The notes under the pieces are model-generated. The model did not search any database and was not told the origin of the DNA. It saw only the letters and a list, made by a program, of their open reading frames with translations. Made by a program: the position numbers and the translations under genes. 15,653 nucleotides of DNA from Dehalococcoidia bacterium (GTDB taxonomy: Bacteria > Chloroflexota > Dehalococcoidia > UBA1151 > UBA1328): NCBI GenBank assembly GCA_030745955.1, contig JASLNQ010000017.1:1-15653 (forward strand), written 5' to 3'. Below, piece by piece: positions 8,363 through 15,514 of this stretch. Within the stretch, counting starts at the first letter, position 1; every line of letters begins with the position of its first letter.

Positions 8363-9040
8363 TTACGGGGCGGAATTCGATGAGCGGAAGCGGTACCCCA
8401 CGTTCCACTGTGTTTCGATGAAATGGTGAGTAACGTCGTCGATCTTGCTGCGTAAACGCCGGATGTGGACGTCAACAGTCCGCGTGCCCCCGAAGTAGTC
8501 GTATTCCCAGACACTCCGCAGCAAGGCTTCCCGGCTGAACACCCGGCCCGGGTTCGACGCCAGGTACTTGAGCAGCTCGTACTCCTTGTATGTCAGATCG
8601 ACCTTGCGGTTCCTGAGCGTCACCTCGTAGCGGTCGCAATCGATGGCCAGCTCGCCGTGGACGATTGTGTTCGGCGCATCCGACGGTGCGTTTCTCGACA
8701 TCGCAAGGTTTAAACGCAGGCTTACTTCTTCCGGGGTGCATGGCAGGAAACAGACCTCTATCTCCTCCCGGGCTGCGCTGATCCCTTCAAGAGAGACAAC
8801 CGGCAGGATCACGACGACCGGCACTCCGGCGTCGGCTGCAGCATGGACAAGACCCGAAGGGCCGGCAAGGCCCGTCCCGGCAGCCCAGACCAGGGCGCCC
8901 TCCACGCTGGAAGCAAGCTCGTCTTTGCTGGTTTCCGGGGTGAACTTGATCAGTTCGAGAGATGAATCGAGCGCGCGAAGACCCGCCGCAAGGCGTTCCG
9001 ATTCTGTATCTGCAAAACCCAGGAGGGCTATCGAACTCAC
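8363..9040 (-). CDS. GlnR-like orphan OmpR-family transcriptional regulator
   Basis: This 225-residue protein has an N-terminal receiver-like fold (about 1-115) and a C-terminal OmpR/PhoB winged helix (about 128-222) with clear motifs: DLTYKEYELLKYLASNPGRVF, the recognition helix YFGGTRTVDVHIRRLRSKI, and the wing WNVGYRF. The winged helix closely resembles GlnR, the nitrogen regulator of actinobacteria. The receiver is degenerate. The phosphorylated Asp is replaced (LVWAAG, about A53), and the acidic pocket and switch Lys are not evident. No kinase gene is adjacent, so it probably works without phosphorylation. Its position just upstream of glnA, in the same direction, suggests control of nitrogen assimilation. 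I chose GTG at 9040, which has AGGGTG seven bases upstream. A GTG at 9070 would add ten residues. A general OmpR-family regulator remains possible. Confidence 0.82.
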   Translation of the reverse strand: MSSIALLGFADTESERLAAGLRALDSSLELIKFTPETSKDELASSVEGALVWAAGTGLAGPSGLVHAAADAGVPVVVILPVVSLEGISAAREEIEVCFLPCTPEEVSLRLNLAMSRNAPSDAPNTIVHGELAIDCDRYEVTLRNRKVDLTYKEYELLKYLASNPGRVFSREALLRSVWEYDYFGGTRTVDVHIRRLRSKIDDVTHHFIETQWNVGYRFRSSNSAP

Positions 9041-9155
9041 TTGATCGCACCCTAAATCAGTGGCACGCACACCCGGGCGCTGCGCCGTGCACCACCCGTA
9101 CGCGCATCTCCGCTCGACGCCAGGCAGCGTCGGCGAAGCAACCTAGGGTATTAGT

Positions 9156-9173
9156 TTGTGGTGAATTTCACAA
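9156..9173. repeat. Inverted repeat, possible operator of the glnR-like gene
   Basis: GTGAA-T-TTCAC at 9161-9171 is a perfect 11-bp inverted repeat, and TTGTG (9156-9160) is also complementary to CACAA (9169-9173). It overlaps TTGTGA (9173-9168, minus strand), which could be a -35 box of the regulator gene with a poor -10 box, TACCCT, at 9150-9145. The function is inferred only from position. Confidence 0.4.
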
Positions 9174-9233
9174 CCATTAGCCACCCGGCGCGCCGCCAAT
9201 GGCAGCACCCCGAAAAAAACGCGGATATTCTCG

Positions 9234-9263
9234 TTGACTTGCTACTGGACTGGTTCGTATACT
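9234..9263 (+). promoter_or_regulatory. Promoter of the str-S10 ribosomal operon
   Basis: TTGACT (9234-9239) and TATACT (9258-9263) each match five of six consensus bases, with an 18-bp spacer. An A-rich stretch at about 9212-9219 upstream could act as an UP element. Transcription would start near 9270, leaving a leader of about 62 bases before rpsL. Confidence 0.8.
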
Positions 9264-9284
9264 AACCCTTCGTGGCCTGATCGA

Positions 9285-9302
9285 AGTCGACTGGGCTCGA
9301 CT
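9285..9302 (+). promoter_or_regulatory. Leader hairpin upstream of rpsL
   Basis: AGTCGA (9285-9290) pairs perfectly with TCGACT (9297-9302) around a six-base loop in the untranslated leader. A run of seven Ts (9315-9321) follows after 12 bases and abuts the ribosome site. The gap is too long for a standard intrinsic terminator. The U-rich stretch may instead aid ribosome loading at the TTG start. Confidence 0.4.
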
Positions 9303-9331
9303 AACTGTGACCTATTTTTTTGGAGCAAATA

Positions 9332-9745
9332 TTGCCCACGATTAACCAACTCGTGCGCAAATCGCGTAAGCAAAAGCGACGCAAGCCTAAGACGCCGGCG
9401 CTGCGCTACGCGTTTAACTCATATGCAAACAAGCAGGTCGAACTCAGAAAGGGCAGCCCGCAGAAGCGTGGTGTGTGCCTCCAGGTTCGAACTGTCACCC
9501 CAACGAAGCCCAACTCAGCGCTTCGCAAGGTCGCACGTGTCCGCCTTAGCAACGGTATGGAAGTTACGGCTTACATCCCCGGTGAAGGCCACAACCTGCA
9601 GGAACACTCCGTCGTACTAATTCGCGGCGGCAAGGTCCCCGACCTTCCAGGTGTCCGATACCACATCGTTCGTGGAACACTCGATACATCTGGTGTTGAA
9701 GATAGAAAGCGCGGCCGTAGCAAGTACGGTACGACAAAGAGCTAA
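9332..9745 (+). CDS. rpsL: 30S ribosomal protein S12
   Basis: This 137-residue protein of the decoding centre has the classic sequence [11 protein letters not shown], then [14 protein letters not shown], then [16 protein letters not shown], then [12 protein letters not shown]. An extra stretch of about 15 residues (about 25-41) matches the insertion of Firmicutes-type S12. The start is TTG at 9332, giving the family's M-PTINQL N-terminus, with GGAG six bases upstream. An upstream TTG at 9320 is in frame but falls on the ribosome site. The two lysines whose change gives streptomycin resistance (K43 and K88 of E. coli) are T58 and P103 here. The Asp that RimO methylthiolates is kept (D104). It is the first gene of the operon, and rpsG follows after 92 bp. 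Confidence 0.98.
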   Translation: MPTINQLVRKSRKQKRRKPKTPALRYAFNSYANKQVELRKGSPQKRGVCLQVRTVTPTKPNSALRKVARVRLSNGMEVTAYIPGEGHNLQEHSVVLIRGGKVPDLPGVRYHIVRGTLDTSGVEDRKRGRSKYGTTKS

Positions 9746-9770
9746 GTAACCCAAGTCAAGGTAAATACAA

Positions 9771-9797
9771 CCGCCTGTCGGGCAACCGGCCAGGCGG
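9771..9797 (+). promoter_or_regulatory. Hairpin in the rpsL-rpsG intercistronic region
   Basis: CCGCCTG (9771-9777) pairs with CAGGCGG (9791-9797). The stem continues through a T-G wobble and CGG/CCG, with one bulged C, to a GCAA loop of the stable GNRA type. In E. coli, S7 binds the rpsL-rpsG gap to repress its own synthesis, so this could be a comparable autoregulatory site. An attenuator is less likely because only four Ts follow. Confidence 0.5.
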
Positions 9798-9837
9798 CTA
9801 ATTTTGCCGCCCACATTGTTAGACCGGAAGTAGAAAA

Positions 9838-10308
9838 ATGTCACGCAGGCGTCGCGCACAGCGCAGGCACATAGCCCCGGACCCACAGTACGGGAGCGTG
9901 GAGCTCACCCGCTTCATCAACCGCCTCATGATCGGCGGCAAGAAGTCGGTCGCTCAGCGCGCTATGTACGACGCACTCGAAATGCTTGAGAAAGAGACCA
10001 ACAGGCCCGGCCTCGAGGTCTTCGAACAGGCGATACGTAATGCAATGCCGGCCCTGGAAGTGAAACCCCGCCGTGTAGGTGGGGCAACTTACCAGGTCCC
10101 GGTAGAAGTGCGTCCCGAACGTCGGGGTGCGCTTGCGCAGCGATGGTTGATCATCGCTGCGCGTGAACGATCGGGCAGGCCTATAGCCGACCGGCTGTAT
10201 GCGGAACTGCTCGAAGCCTCTCGCGGTGGCGGCGTCGCGGTGAGGAGACGAGAAGACCTTCACAGGATGGCTGAAGCAAACAGAGCTTTTGTCCACTACC
10301 GCTGGTAG
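9838..10308 (+). CDS. rpsG: 30S ribosomal protein S7
   Basis: At 156 residues this is the normal length for S7, which nucleates assembly of the 30S head by binding the 3' major domain of 16S rRNA. Family stretches are MSRRRRAQRR at the N-terminus, LTRFINRLMIGGKKSVAQ, the VKPRRVGGATYQVPVEVRPERR beta-hairpin region and the C-terminal EDLHRMAEANRAFVHYRW. The start is ATG at 9838, with a purine-rich GGAAG tract about ten bases upstream. The gene lies between rpsL (92 bp) and fusA (63 bp), as in the str operon, and no internal anomalies were seen. Confidence 0.98.
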   Translation: MSRRRRAQRRHIAPDPQYGSVELTRFINRLMIGGKKSVAQRAMYDALEMLEKETNRPGLEVFEQAIRNAMPALEVKPRRVGGATYQVPVEVRPERRGALAQRWLIIAARERSGRPIADRLYAELLEASRGGGVAVRRREDLHRMAEANRAFVHYRW

Positions 10309-10371
10309 GGACCAGCAAAAATAAAACAGCCGCAAAGCCGCTCCGATGATGCGCTCACGGGGACGGAATGG

Positions 10372-12465
10372 ATGGCAACTGGGATGACTACAATTTCTGC
10401 AAAGAAAACCGAACTTAAAAAGGTTCGGAACATAGGCTTTATCGCCCACATCGACGCCGGTAAGACCACCGTTACCGAGCGCGTCCTGTTTTTCACCGGT
10501 GAGACCTACAAGATAGGGAACATCGATGAAGGCACGACCGTCATGGATTTCATGTCGCTCGAGCGCGAGCGCGGGATCACCATCGGTTCTGCCGCCACTA
10601 ACGCACAGTGGAACGACCACCAGATCAACATCATCGACACTCCCGGTCACGTCGACTTCACAGCCGAAGTAGAGCGTAGCCTGCGGGTGCTCGATGGCGG
10701 CGTCGTTGTGCTCGAATCCGTTTCAGGTGTTCAGCCCCAGTCGGAAACTGTCTGGCACCAGGCCGACACCTACCATGTACCGCGGCTCATCTTCGTTAAC
10801 AAGATGGACCGGCTCGGTGCAGACTTCAATTACGCAGTGCAGACGGTACGCGACCGCCTTGGCGCAAACGCCGTCCCGATTCAGATCCCGATGGGCGCAG
10901 AGTCGGAATTCCACGGCCTGATCGACCTCATCGGCCGGAAGGCCTACTCGTACGAAACGCCAGAGGCCATTGAGCACGTTATCACCGACATCCCGGAACA
11001 GTATGTGGATGCCGTCGAAGAAGCTCGCATGCACCTGGTCGAGAAAGTCGCCGAGACTGACGACACCCTGATGGAGAAATTCCTCGACGAACAGGAAATT
11101 TCCACCAGTGAACTCAAGACCGCACTCCGCAAGGCTACGATCGCACTCGAGATCTTCCCAGTGTGCGTGGGATCAGCCCTCCGCCACCGCGGTGTTCACC
11201 CGCTCCTCGACGCGGTCATCGACTACCTGCCTTCGCCACTCGACGTGCCGGCCATTAAGGGTGTCGACCCTGCGGACGAATCGGTTGTGCTTGAGCGAAA
11301 ACCCTCCACCGACGACCCTGTGACCGCGCTTGCGTTCAAAGTTGTGACCGACCAGCACGTAGGCCACCTCGTTTACCTCCGCGTCTACTCTGGGGTATTA
11401 GAAGCCGGCGCGACCGTTTACAACTCGAGTACCCGATCGCGAGAACGGGTCGGGCGACTGATGGTCATGCATGCCGACTCGCGCGAAGATAAGAAGTCGG
11501 CGGGTCCGGGTGAAATCGTCGCCGCAATCGGCCTCAAAGACACGGCCACCGGGCAGACGCTCTGCCCCCAGAACGCACAGATCTCGCTCGAAAAGATTTC
11601 CTTCCCCGATCCCGTGCTTTCCGTCGCGGTCGAGCCCAAGACACGGACCGACCAGGACAAGATGTCGACCGCCCTTCTCCGGCTCGCCGACGAAGACCCG
11701 ACGCTGGTGGTTTCGAGCGATGAAGAAAGCGGCCAGGTGATCCTCGCCGGTATGGGCGAACTTCACCTCGATGTCATCGTCGAGCGGATGCGGCGAGAGT
11801 TCAGCGTCGATGCCACTGTCGGTGCCCCCCGGGTCGCCTACCGGGAGACCGTCACCCAGGCCGCTACCGCGCAGGGCAAGTTGGTGCGGCAGACCGGTGG
11901 CCACGGCCAGTTCGGTGACTGCACGCTCCGGCTCGAGCCCCTTCCCACGGGAAGTGGACTGCAGTTTGAATCTGAGATTACCGGATCGACCCTGCCGCGT
12001 GAGTACTTCAAACCCATCGAACAGGGCTTCCGCGAAGCTGCCCGCTCGGGTGTCGTCGCCGGTTACCCGGTAGTCGATTTGAAGGCCGTGCTAATCGATG
12101 GTTCACATCACGAAGTCGACTCTTCGGAAATGGCGTTCAAAGTGGCCGCCTCGATGGCGTTCAAATCCGCCATGGGCCGGGGGAAGCCCGCGCTTCTCGA
12201 GCCGATCATGAAGATCGAAGTCGTTACACCTTCTGAATTCCTCGGCGACGTGCTTGGCGACCTAAACTCCAGGCGCTCGCAGGTTCAGAACATGGACTCG
12301 CGTGGCGAGACACAGGTTGTGACCGCGTTCATTCCGCTCGCAGAGACCTTCCAGTACGCCACGCATGTCCGATCAATAACTACGGGTCGTGCAAGCTTCG
12401 CAATGGAGCTGGACCACTACTCGGCGGTGCCCAGGAGCGTTGCAGAAAAAGTGACAGGAAACTAA
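10372..12465 (+). CDS. fusA: Elongation factor G
   Basis: This 697-residue translocation GTPase has all G motifs: AHIDAGKT (25-32), the switch I ERGITIG segment (66-72), DTPGH with catalytic H93, and NKMD (143-146). The central and C-terminal EF-G domains are complete, with GMGELHLDVIVERM in domain III and the domain IV tip loop DGSHHEVDSSEMAF. Several usually fixed positions differ: IGSAATN after switch I, GGHGQFGDC for the usual GGRGQYGHV, and GSTLPREYFKPIEQG for the usual GGxIPxEYIPAVxxG. This places it outside the most canonical EF-G set, but its location and its place as the only copy here support fusA. A start at 10384 (MTTISAKK) is an alternative to 10372. rpsJ follows after 3 bp, where tuf would be expected. 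Confidence 0.96.
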   Translation: MATGMTTISAKKTELKKVRNIGFIAHIDAGKTTVTERVLFFTGETYKIGNIDEGTTVMDFMSLERERGITIGSAATNAQWNDHQINIIDTPGHVDFTAEVERSLRVLDGGVVVLESVSGVQPQSETVWHQADTYHVPRLIFVNKMDRLGADFNYAVQTVRDRLGANAVPIQIPMGAESEFHGLIDLIGRKAYSYETPEAIEHVITDIPEQYVDAVEEARMHLVEKVAETDDTLMEKFLDEQEISTSELKTALRKATIALEIFPVCVGSALRHRGVHPLLDAVIDYLPSPLDVPAIKGVDPADESVVLERKPSTDDPVTALAFKVVTDQHVGHLVYLRVYSGVLEAGATVYNSSTRSRERVGRLMVMHADSREDKKSAGPGEIVAAIGLKDTATGQTLCPQNAQISLEKISFPDPVLSVAVEPKTRTDQDKMSTALLRLADEDPTLVVSSDEESGQVILAGMGELHLDVIVERMRREFSVDATVGAPRVAYRETVTQAATAQGKLVRQTGGHGQFGDCTLRLEPLPTGSGLQFESEITGSTLPREYFKPIEQGFREAARSGVVAGYPVVDLKAVLIDGSHHEVDSSEMAFKVAASMAFKSAMGRGKPALLEPIMKIEVVTPSEFLGDVLGDLNSRRSQVQNMDSRGETQVVTAFIPLAETFQYATHVRSITTGRASFAMELDHYSAVPRSVAEKVTGN

Positions 12466-12468
12466 GGA

Positions 12469-12777
12469 ATGCCAGGACAGAAAATTCGAATCGTCCTTAA
12501 GGCGTTCGATCACCGTGTACTCGATATCTCGGCCCAGCAGATTATGGAAACAGCCGAGCGGACGGGTGCGCAGACTGCCGGACCGGTGCCCTTGCCAACG
12601 GCAAAACGCCGGTTCGCCGTGATTCGGGGACCCCATGTACACAAGGATTCCCGCGAGTACTTCGAGCTGCGCATACACAAGCGCCTGATCGACATCCTCG
12701 AACCGAGTTCGAAGACCATCGATTCGCTTACGCGACTCAACGTCCCCGCCGGTGTCGATATCGCCATCAAGCTCTAG
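12469..12777 (+). CDS. rpsJ: 30S ribosomal protein S10
   Basis: This 102-residue protein of the 30S head is also NusE, a transcription antitermination partner of NusB and NusG. Conserved stretches are [32 protein letters not shown], the loop [21 protein letters not shown] and the C-terminal [16 protein letters not shown] at 12469 lies only 3 bases after the fusA stop, so translation is probably coupled. The loop reads [11 protein letters not shown], where most bacteria have RSPHVNKDSRE or similar, a mild change. In many genomes rpsJ opens the S10 operon, but here it continues directly from the str genes, and no separate promoter was seen. Confidence 0.98.
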   Translation: MPGQKIRIVLKAFDHRVLDISAQQIMETAERTGAQTAGPVPLPTAKRRFAVIRGPHVHKDSREYFELRIHKRLIDILEPSSKTIDSLTRLNVPAGVDIAIKL

Positions 12778-12829
12778 GGCCCCAACGAGAACAAACAAGG
12801 CAAGCACAGTTAGCAAGCAAGTAATCGAA

Positions 12830-13453
12830 ATGACTATCGCCGGACTTCTCGGTCGAAAGATCGGAATGACAACCTACTACCACGACGACGGAACCGCCGA
12901 ATCGGTTACGGCGGTCGAGGTTGGCCCCTGCGTCATCACCCAGGTAAAGACCGAGGCCCGCGATGGCTACGAAGCGGTCCAGGTCGGGTTCGGTGCGGCA
13001 CGCAGGCTGAACTCAGCTGAAGCCGGTCACCAGTCGCGGTCGGGCGGCAGGTTCTCGCACCTGCAGGAATTCCACGTTGCTGAGCTGTCTGAGTTCGAGG
13101 TGGGACAGGAACTCAAGGCCGACGTATTTGAAGTTGGAGAAACGATCAAGGTGATCGGGACCAGCAAGGGCAGGGGCTTCGGTGGCGTCGTCCGCCGCTG
13201 GGGCTTCCATGGTGGGCCAAAGACCCACGGCCAGTCCGACCGCCACCGCTCACCGGGCTCGGTTGGCGCAGGCACGTCACCGGGGCGGGTCTGGCCGGGC
13301 ACGAAGATGGCCGGTCACTACGGAGTAGACAGAGTCACAGTAAAAGGGCTGAAGGTCGTTGCGACCGACACCGAAAAAAACGTAGTGCTCGTTCGCGGTT
13401 CCATTCCGGGAGCCAAGAACGGCATCGTTCGAATCGAGAAGCAGAGCAAATAA
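12830..13453 (+). CDS. rplC: 50S ribosomal protein L3
   Basis: This 207-residue early-assembly protein sends a long loop towards the peptidyl transferase centre. MTIAGLLGRKIGMT is the typical N-terminus, followed by the signature GTSKGRGFGGVVRRWGF with GPKTHGQSDRHRSPGS and the loop GAGTSPGRVWPGTKMAGHYG. The frame is open back into rpsJ (12752), but the start is set at ATG 12830 because it gives the family N-terminus. No clear ribosome site precedes it. At the position of the E. coli methylated Gln (GSIGQ) this protein has Ala (GSVGA), as in many Gram-positives. Its stop overlaps the rplD start as TAATG. Confidence 0.97.
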   Translation: MTIAGLLGRKIGMTTYYHDDGTAESVTAVEVGPCVITQVKTEARDGYEAVQVGFGAARRLNSAEAGHQSRSGGRFSHLQEFHVAELSEFEVGQELKADVFEVGETIKVIGTSKGRGFGGVVRRWGFHGGPKTHGQSDRHRSPGSVGAGTSPGRVWPGTKMAGHYGVDRVTVKGLKVVATDTEKNVVLVRGSIPGAKNGIVRIEKQSK

Positions 13454-14091
13454 TGGATCTGCAAGTAAAAGACAGCACAGGCAAGGTCGTCGGATCGGTC
13501 GAAGCTAGCGACCGGGTCTGGGGCGCACCGGGTAACGAAGTTCTCCTGCACCAGGCCGTGGTGGCCCAGCAGGCAAACAAGCGGAGCGGCACGCACGACA
13601 CACAAACACGGGCAGAAGTCAGCTTCTCCACTCGCAAAATACGACCACAGAAGGGCGGCGGTGTGGCACGGCAGGGAAGCCGGCGGTCGCCTGTTCGGGT
13701 TGGCGGTGGTGTGGCGTTCGGCCCGCACCCACGGAGCTACCGGCAGCGCCTGCCAAAAAAGATGCGCCAACAGGCACTTCGGACGGCGCTTTCTGACAAG
13801 GTCCGCGAGGACAACGTCACGGTGATCGACTCCCTGGAGCTCGACGCCCCGAAGAGCAGCACAATACGCGATATCGTGAATGCGCTCGAACTCAAGGGAC
13901 GCACTCTCATTGTTACCGGTGCTACCGACCAGAACGTCGTCAAGTCGGCGAGTAACCTGCCGGGTGTCGAAGTGCAGGCCGCAGCGCTGATGAACCCGCT
14001 GGAAGCCTCCACGGTTTCGAACCTGGTCCTTACGCAAGATGCCATTGCGACCATCGATGGTCTCTGGGGACCGGACGGGGGTGAGAAGTAA
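13453..14091 (+). CDS. rplD: 50S ribosomal protein L4
   Basis: This 212-residue 23S rRNA-binding protein has an extended loop that lines the nascent-peptide exit tunnel. In E. coli L4 also represses the S10 operon. The family core ARQGSRRSPVRVGGGVAFGPHPRSY is clear, followed by the usual LPKKMRQQALRTALSDK. The loop tip, usually KPWRQKGTGRAR, reads KIRPQKGGGVAR, so the Thr and one Arg are lost. ATG at 13453 shares a base with the rplC stop (TAATG), and its own stop overlaps the rplW start in the same way, so rplC, rplD and rplW are translationally coupled. Confidence 0.97.
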   Translation: MDLQVKDSTGKVVGSVEASDRVWGAPGNEVLLHQAVVAQQANKRSGTHDTQTRAEVSFSTRKIRPQKGGGVARQGSRRSPVRVGGGVAFGPHPRSYRQRLPKKMRQQALRTALSDKVREDNVTVIDSLELDAPKSSTIRDIVNALELKGRTLIVTGATDQNVVKSASNLPGVEVQAAALMNPLEASTVSNLVLTQDAIATIDGLWGPDGGEK

Positions 14092-14375
14092 TGGAGAACG
14101 CACGCATCCTCAGGCGTCCGATCGTCACTGAAAAAAGCACGATCCTCAGTGAGTCGGGACGTTACGTGTTTGAAGTCGACAACGCTGCGACCAAACACGA
14201 AATTGCACGCGCTGTCGAATGGGCGTTCGACGTCACGGTAGTGAAGGTAAACACGTTGAAAGTACCGGGCAAAGTGAAACGCTACGGTCGTCGACCATCG
14301 AAGCAACCCGACTGGAAGAAGGCCATCGTCTCACTGGCGGCCGGCGATTCGATCCAGCTGTTTGAGGGAGCCTAA
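14091..14375 (+). CDS. rplW: 50S ribosomal protein L23
   Basis: This 94-residue protein sits at the exit of the peptide tunnel and is a docking site for trigger factor and SRP. The N-terminal RRPIVTEKST is the family hallmark, followed by YVFEVDNAATKHEIARAVEWAFDVTVVKVNTL and the basic loop GKVKRYGRRPSKQPDWKKAIV. The length and order between rplD and rplB are standard. The start codon overlaps the rplD stop by one base, and rplB follows after 3 bp. Confidence 0.98.
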   Translation: MENARILRRPIVTEKSTILSESGRYVFEVDNAATKHEIARAVEWAFDVTVVKVNTLKVPGKVKRYGRRPSKQPDWKKAIVSLAAGDSIQLFEGA

Positions 14376-14378
14376 CGG

Positions 14379-15206
14379 ATGGGCCTGAAACAATATAAGC
14401 CAACCTCGCCCGGTCGTCGCGACACCATCGCCGACGACTACAAGGACGTCACAAAAGGCAAGCCCGAGAAGTCGTTGCTGGCCCCCCTCTCGAAAAAGGG
14501 TGGCCGGAACAACAACGGCCGAATTACCGTGCGTCACCGCGGTGGCGGGCACAAGCGCCGTTACAGGGTCGTCGACTTCAAGCGCGACAAGTCCGGCGTC
14601 GCCACGATCATGTCGATCGAGTACGACCCAAACCGGTCGGCACGGATCGCACTCGTCCGATACGAAGACGGCACCCGGCGATACATCGTTGCGCCAAACG
14701 GCGTGACCGTCGGCGACACAGTGCAGAGCGGCGACGAAGCGGCCGCGACCACCGGTAACACCCGAACACTCGGCTCGCTGCCCACGGGTACACAGGTCCA
14801 CAACGTCGAAGTCACACCCGGCAAGGGTGGGCAGATGGTGAAGAGCGCCGGGGCGGTGGCCCAGGTTATGGCGCATGAAGGCGGGTACACGCTCGTCCGG
14901 CTGCCATCAGGCGAAATGCGTCGGCTGCTCAGCAACTGCCTGGCAACCGTTGGCCAGGTTTCGAACCTCGATCACAAAAACGAAAAAATGGGCAAGGCCG
15001 GTCGCAACCGGCACCGTGGTCGTCGCCCGACAGTCCGCGGGTCGGCAATGAGCCCCGATGCCCACCCGCACGGTGGTGGCGAAGGCCGCGCCGGAATCGG
15101 CATGCCCGGTCCGAAAACCCCGTGGGGCCAGCCCGCGCTCGGCAAGCGCACCCGGCGCAACAAGGGCACCGATCAATTTATTCTCAGGCGGAGGTATGAC
15201 CGCTAG
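14379..15206 (+). CDS. rplB: 50S ribosomal protein L2
   Basis: This 275-residue protein is needed for subunit association and for the architecture of the peptidyl transferase centre. It begins [14 protein letters not shown] and contains [33 protein letters not shown], the TVRGSAM segment and the C-terminal HPHGGGEGR with [13 protein letters not shown]. The near-universal stretch [13 protein letters not shown] reads [13 protein letters not shown] here, so the catalytically studied His (H229) is present but the acidic residue before it is Ala (A228) and the Asn is Ser (S225). A GGGAG ribosome site at the end of rplW precedes ATG 14379. Confidence 0.98.
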   Translation: MGLKQYKPTSPGRRDTIADDYKDVTKGKPEKSLLAPLSKKGGRNNNGRITVRHRGGGHKRRYRVVDFKRDKSGVATIMSIEYDPNRSARIALVRYEDGTRRYIVAPNGVTVGDTVQSGDEAAATTGNTRTLGSLPTGTQVHNVEVTPGKGGQMVKSAGAVAQVMAHEGGYTLVRLPSGEMRRLLSNCLATVGQVSNLDHKNEKMGKAGRNRHRGRRPTVRGSAMSPDAHPHGGGEGRAGIGMPGPKTPWGQPALGKRTRRNKGTDQFILRRRYDR

Positions 15207-15233
15207 ATAACGGTCAATCGAGACGAACAGCAC

Positions 15234-15512
15234 ATGTCAAGGTCAATCAAGAAGGGTCCGTACGTCGACCCTAAGCTGATGAAGAAGGTGGGAGCGATCC
15301 AGCAGTCCGGTTCACGCGAAGTGATCCGCACCTGGGCACGCGCCTCCATGATCATGCCCGAGATGGTCGGCCTGACCATCGCTGTTCACGACGGCCGACG
15401 GTTCATGCCGATCCTCATCACGGAAAACATGGTTGGGCACAGGCTCGGTGAATTCGCACCGACCCGCACCTTCCGCGGTCACATCGGCAGGTCCGACCGA
15501 ACGACGGGTTAA
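15234..15512 (+). CDS. rpsS: 30S ribosomal protein S19
   Basis: This 92-residue protein of the 30S head contacts S13 and the A-site finger bridge. The sequence [18 protein letters not shown] opens as in all bacteria, followed by [31 protein letters not shown], then [18 protein letters not shown]. It lies 27 bp after rplB and 2 bp before rplV, in standard S10-operon order. The ribosome site is weak. Confidence 0.98.
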   Translation: MSRSIKKGPYVDPKLMKKVGAIQQSGSREVIRTWARASMIMPEMVGLTIAVHDGRRFMPILITENMVGHRLGEFAPTRTFRGHIGRSDRTTG

Positions 15513-15514
15513 CA

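Larger units (their letters stand above)
9041..9331. other. Divergent intergenic region between the glnR-like gene and rpsL
   Basis: This 291-bp stretch contains no credible gene. It carries the strong rightward promoter of the ribosomal operon, a leader hairpin, and a near-palindromic element beside a weak leftward promoter candidate. The half nearest the regulator (9061-9130) is GC-rich and shows nothing recognisable. Confidence 0.7.

Noticed and set aside
8290..8514. Small minus-strand frame running from inside the glnR-like gene into the glnA gap
   Set aside because: Its composition is Ser/Thr/Arg-rich, typical of a shifted frame, and its first half lies within the winged-helix coding sequence.
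9320..9331. TTG at 9320 as the rpsL start
   Set aside because: It coincides with the GGAG ribosome site and would add MEQI before the conserved N-terminus.
9841..10650. 269-residue minus-strand frame opposite rpsG and the fusA start
   Set aside because: It overlaps two highly conserved ribosomal-operon genes and encodes no recognisable protein.
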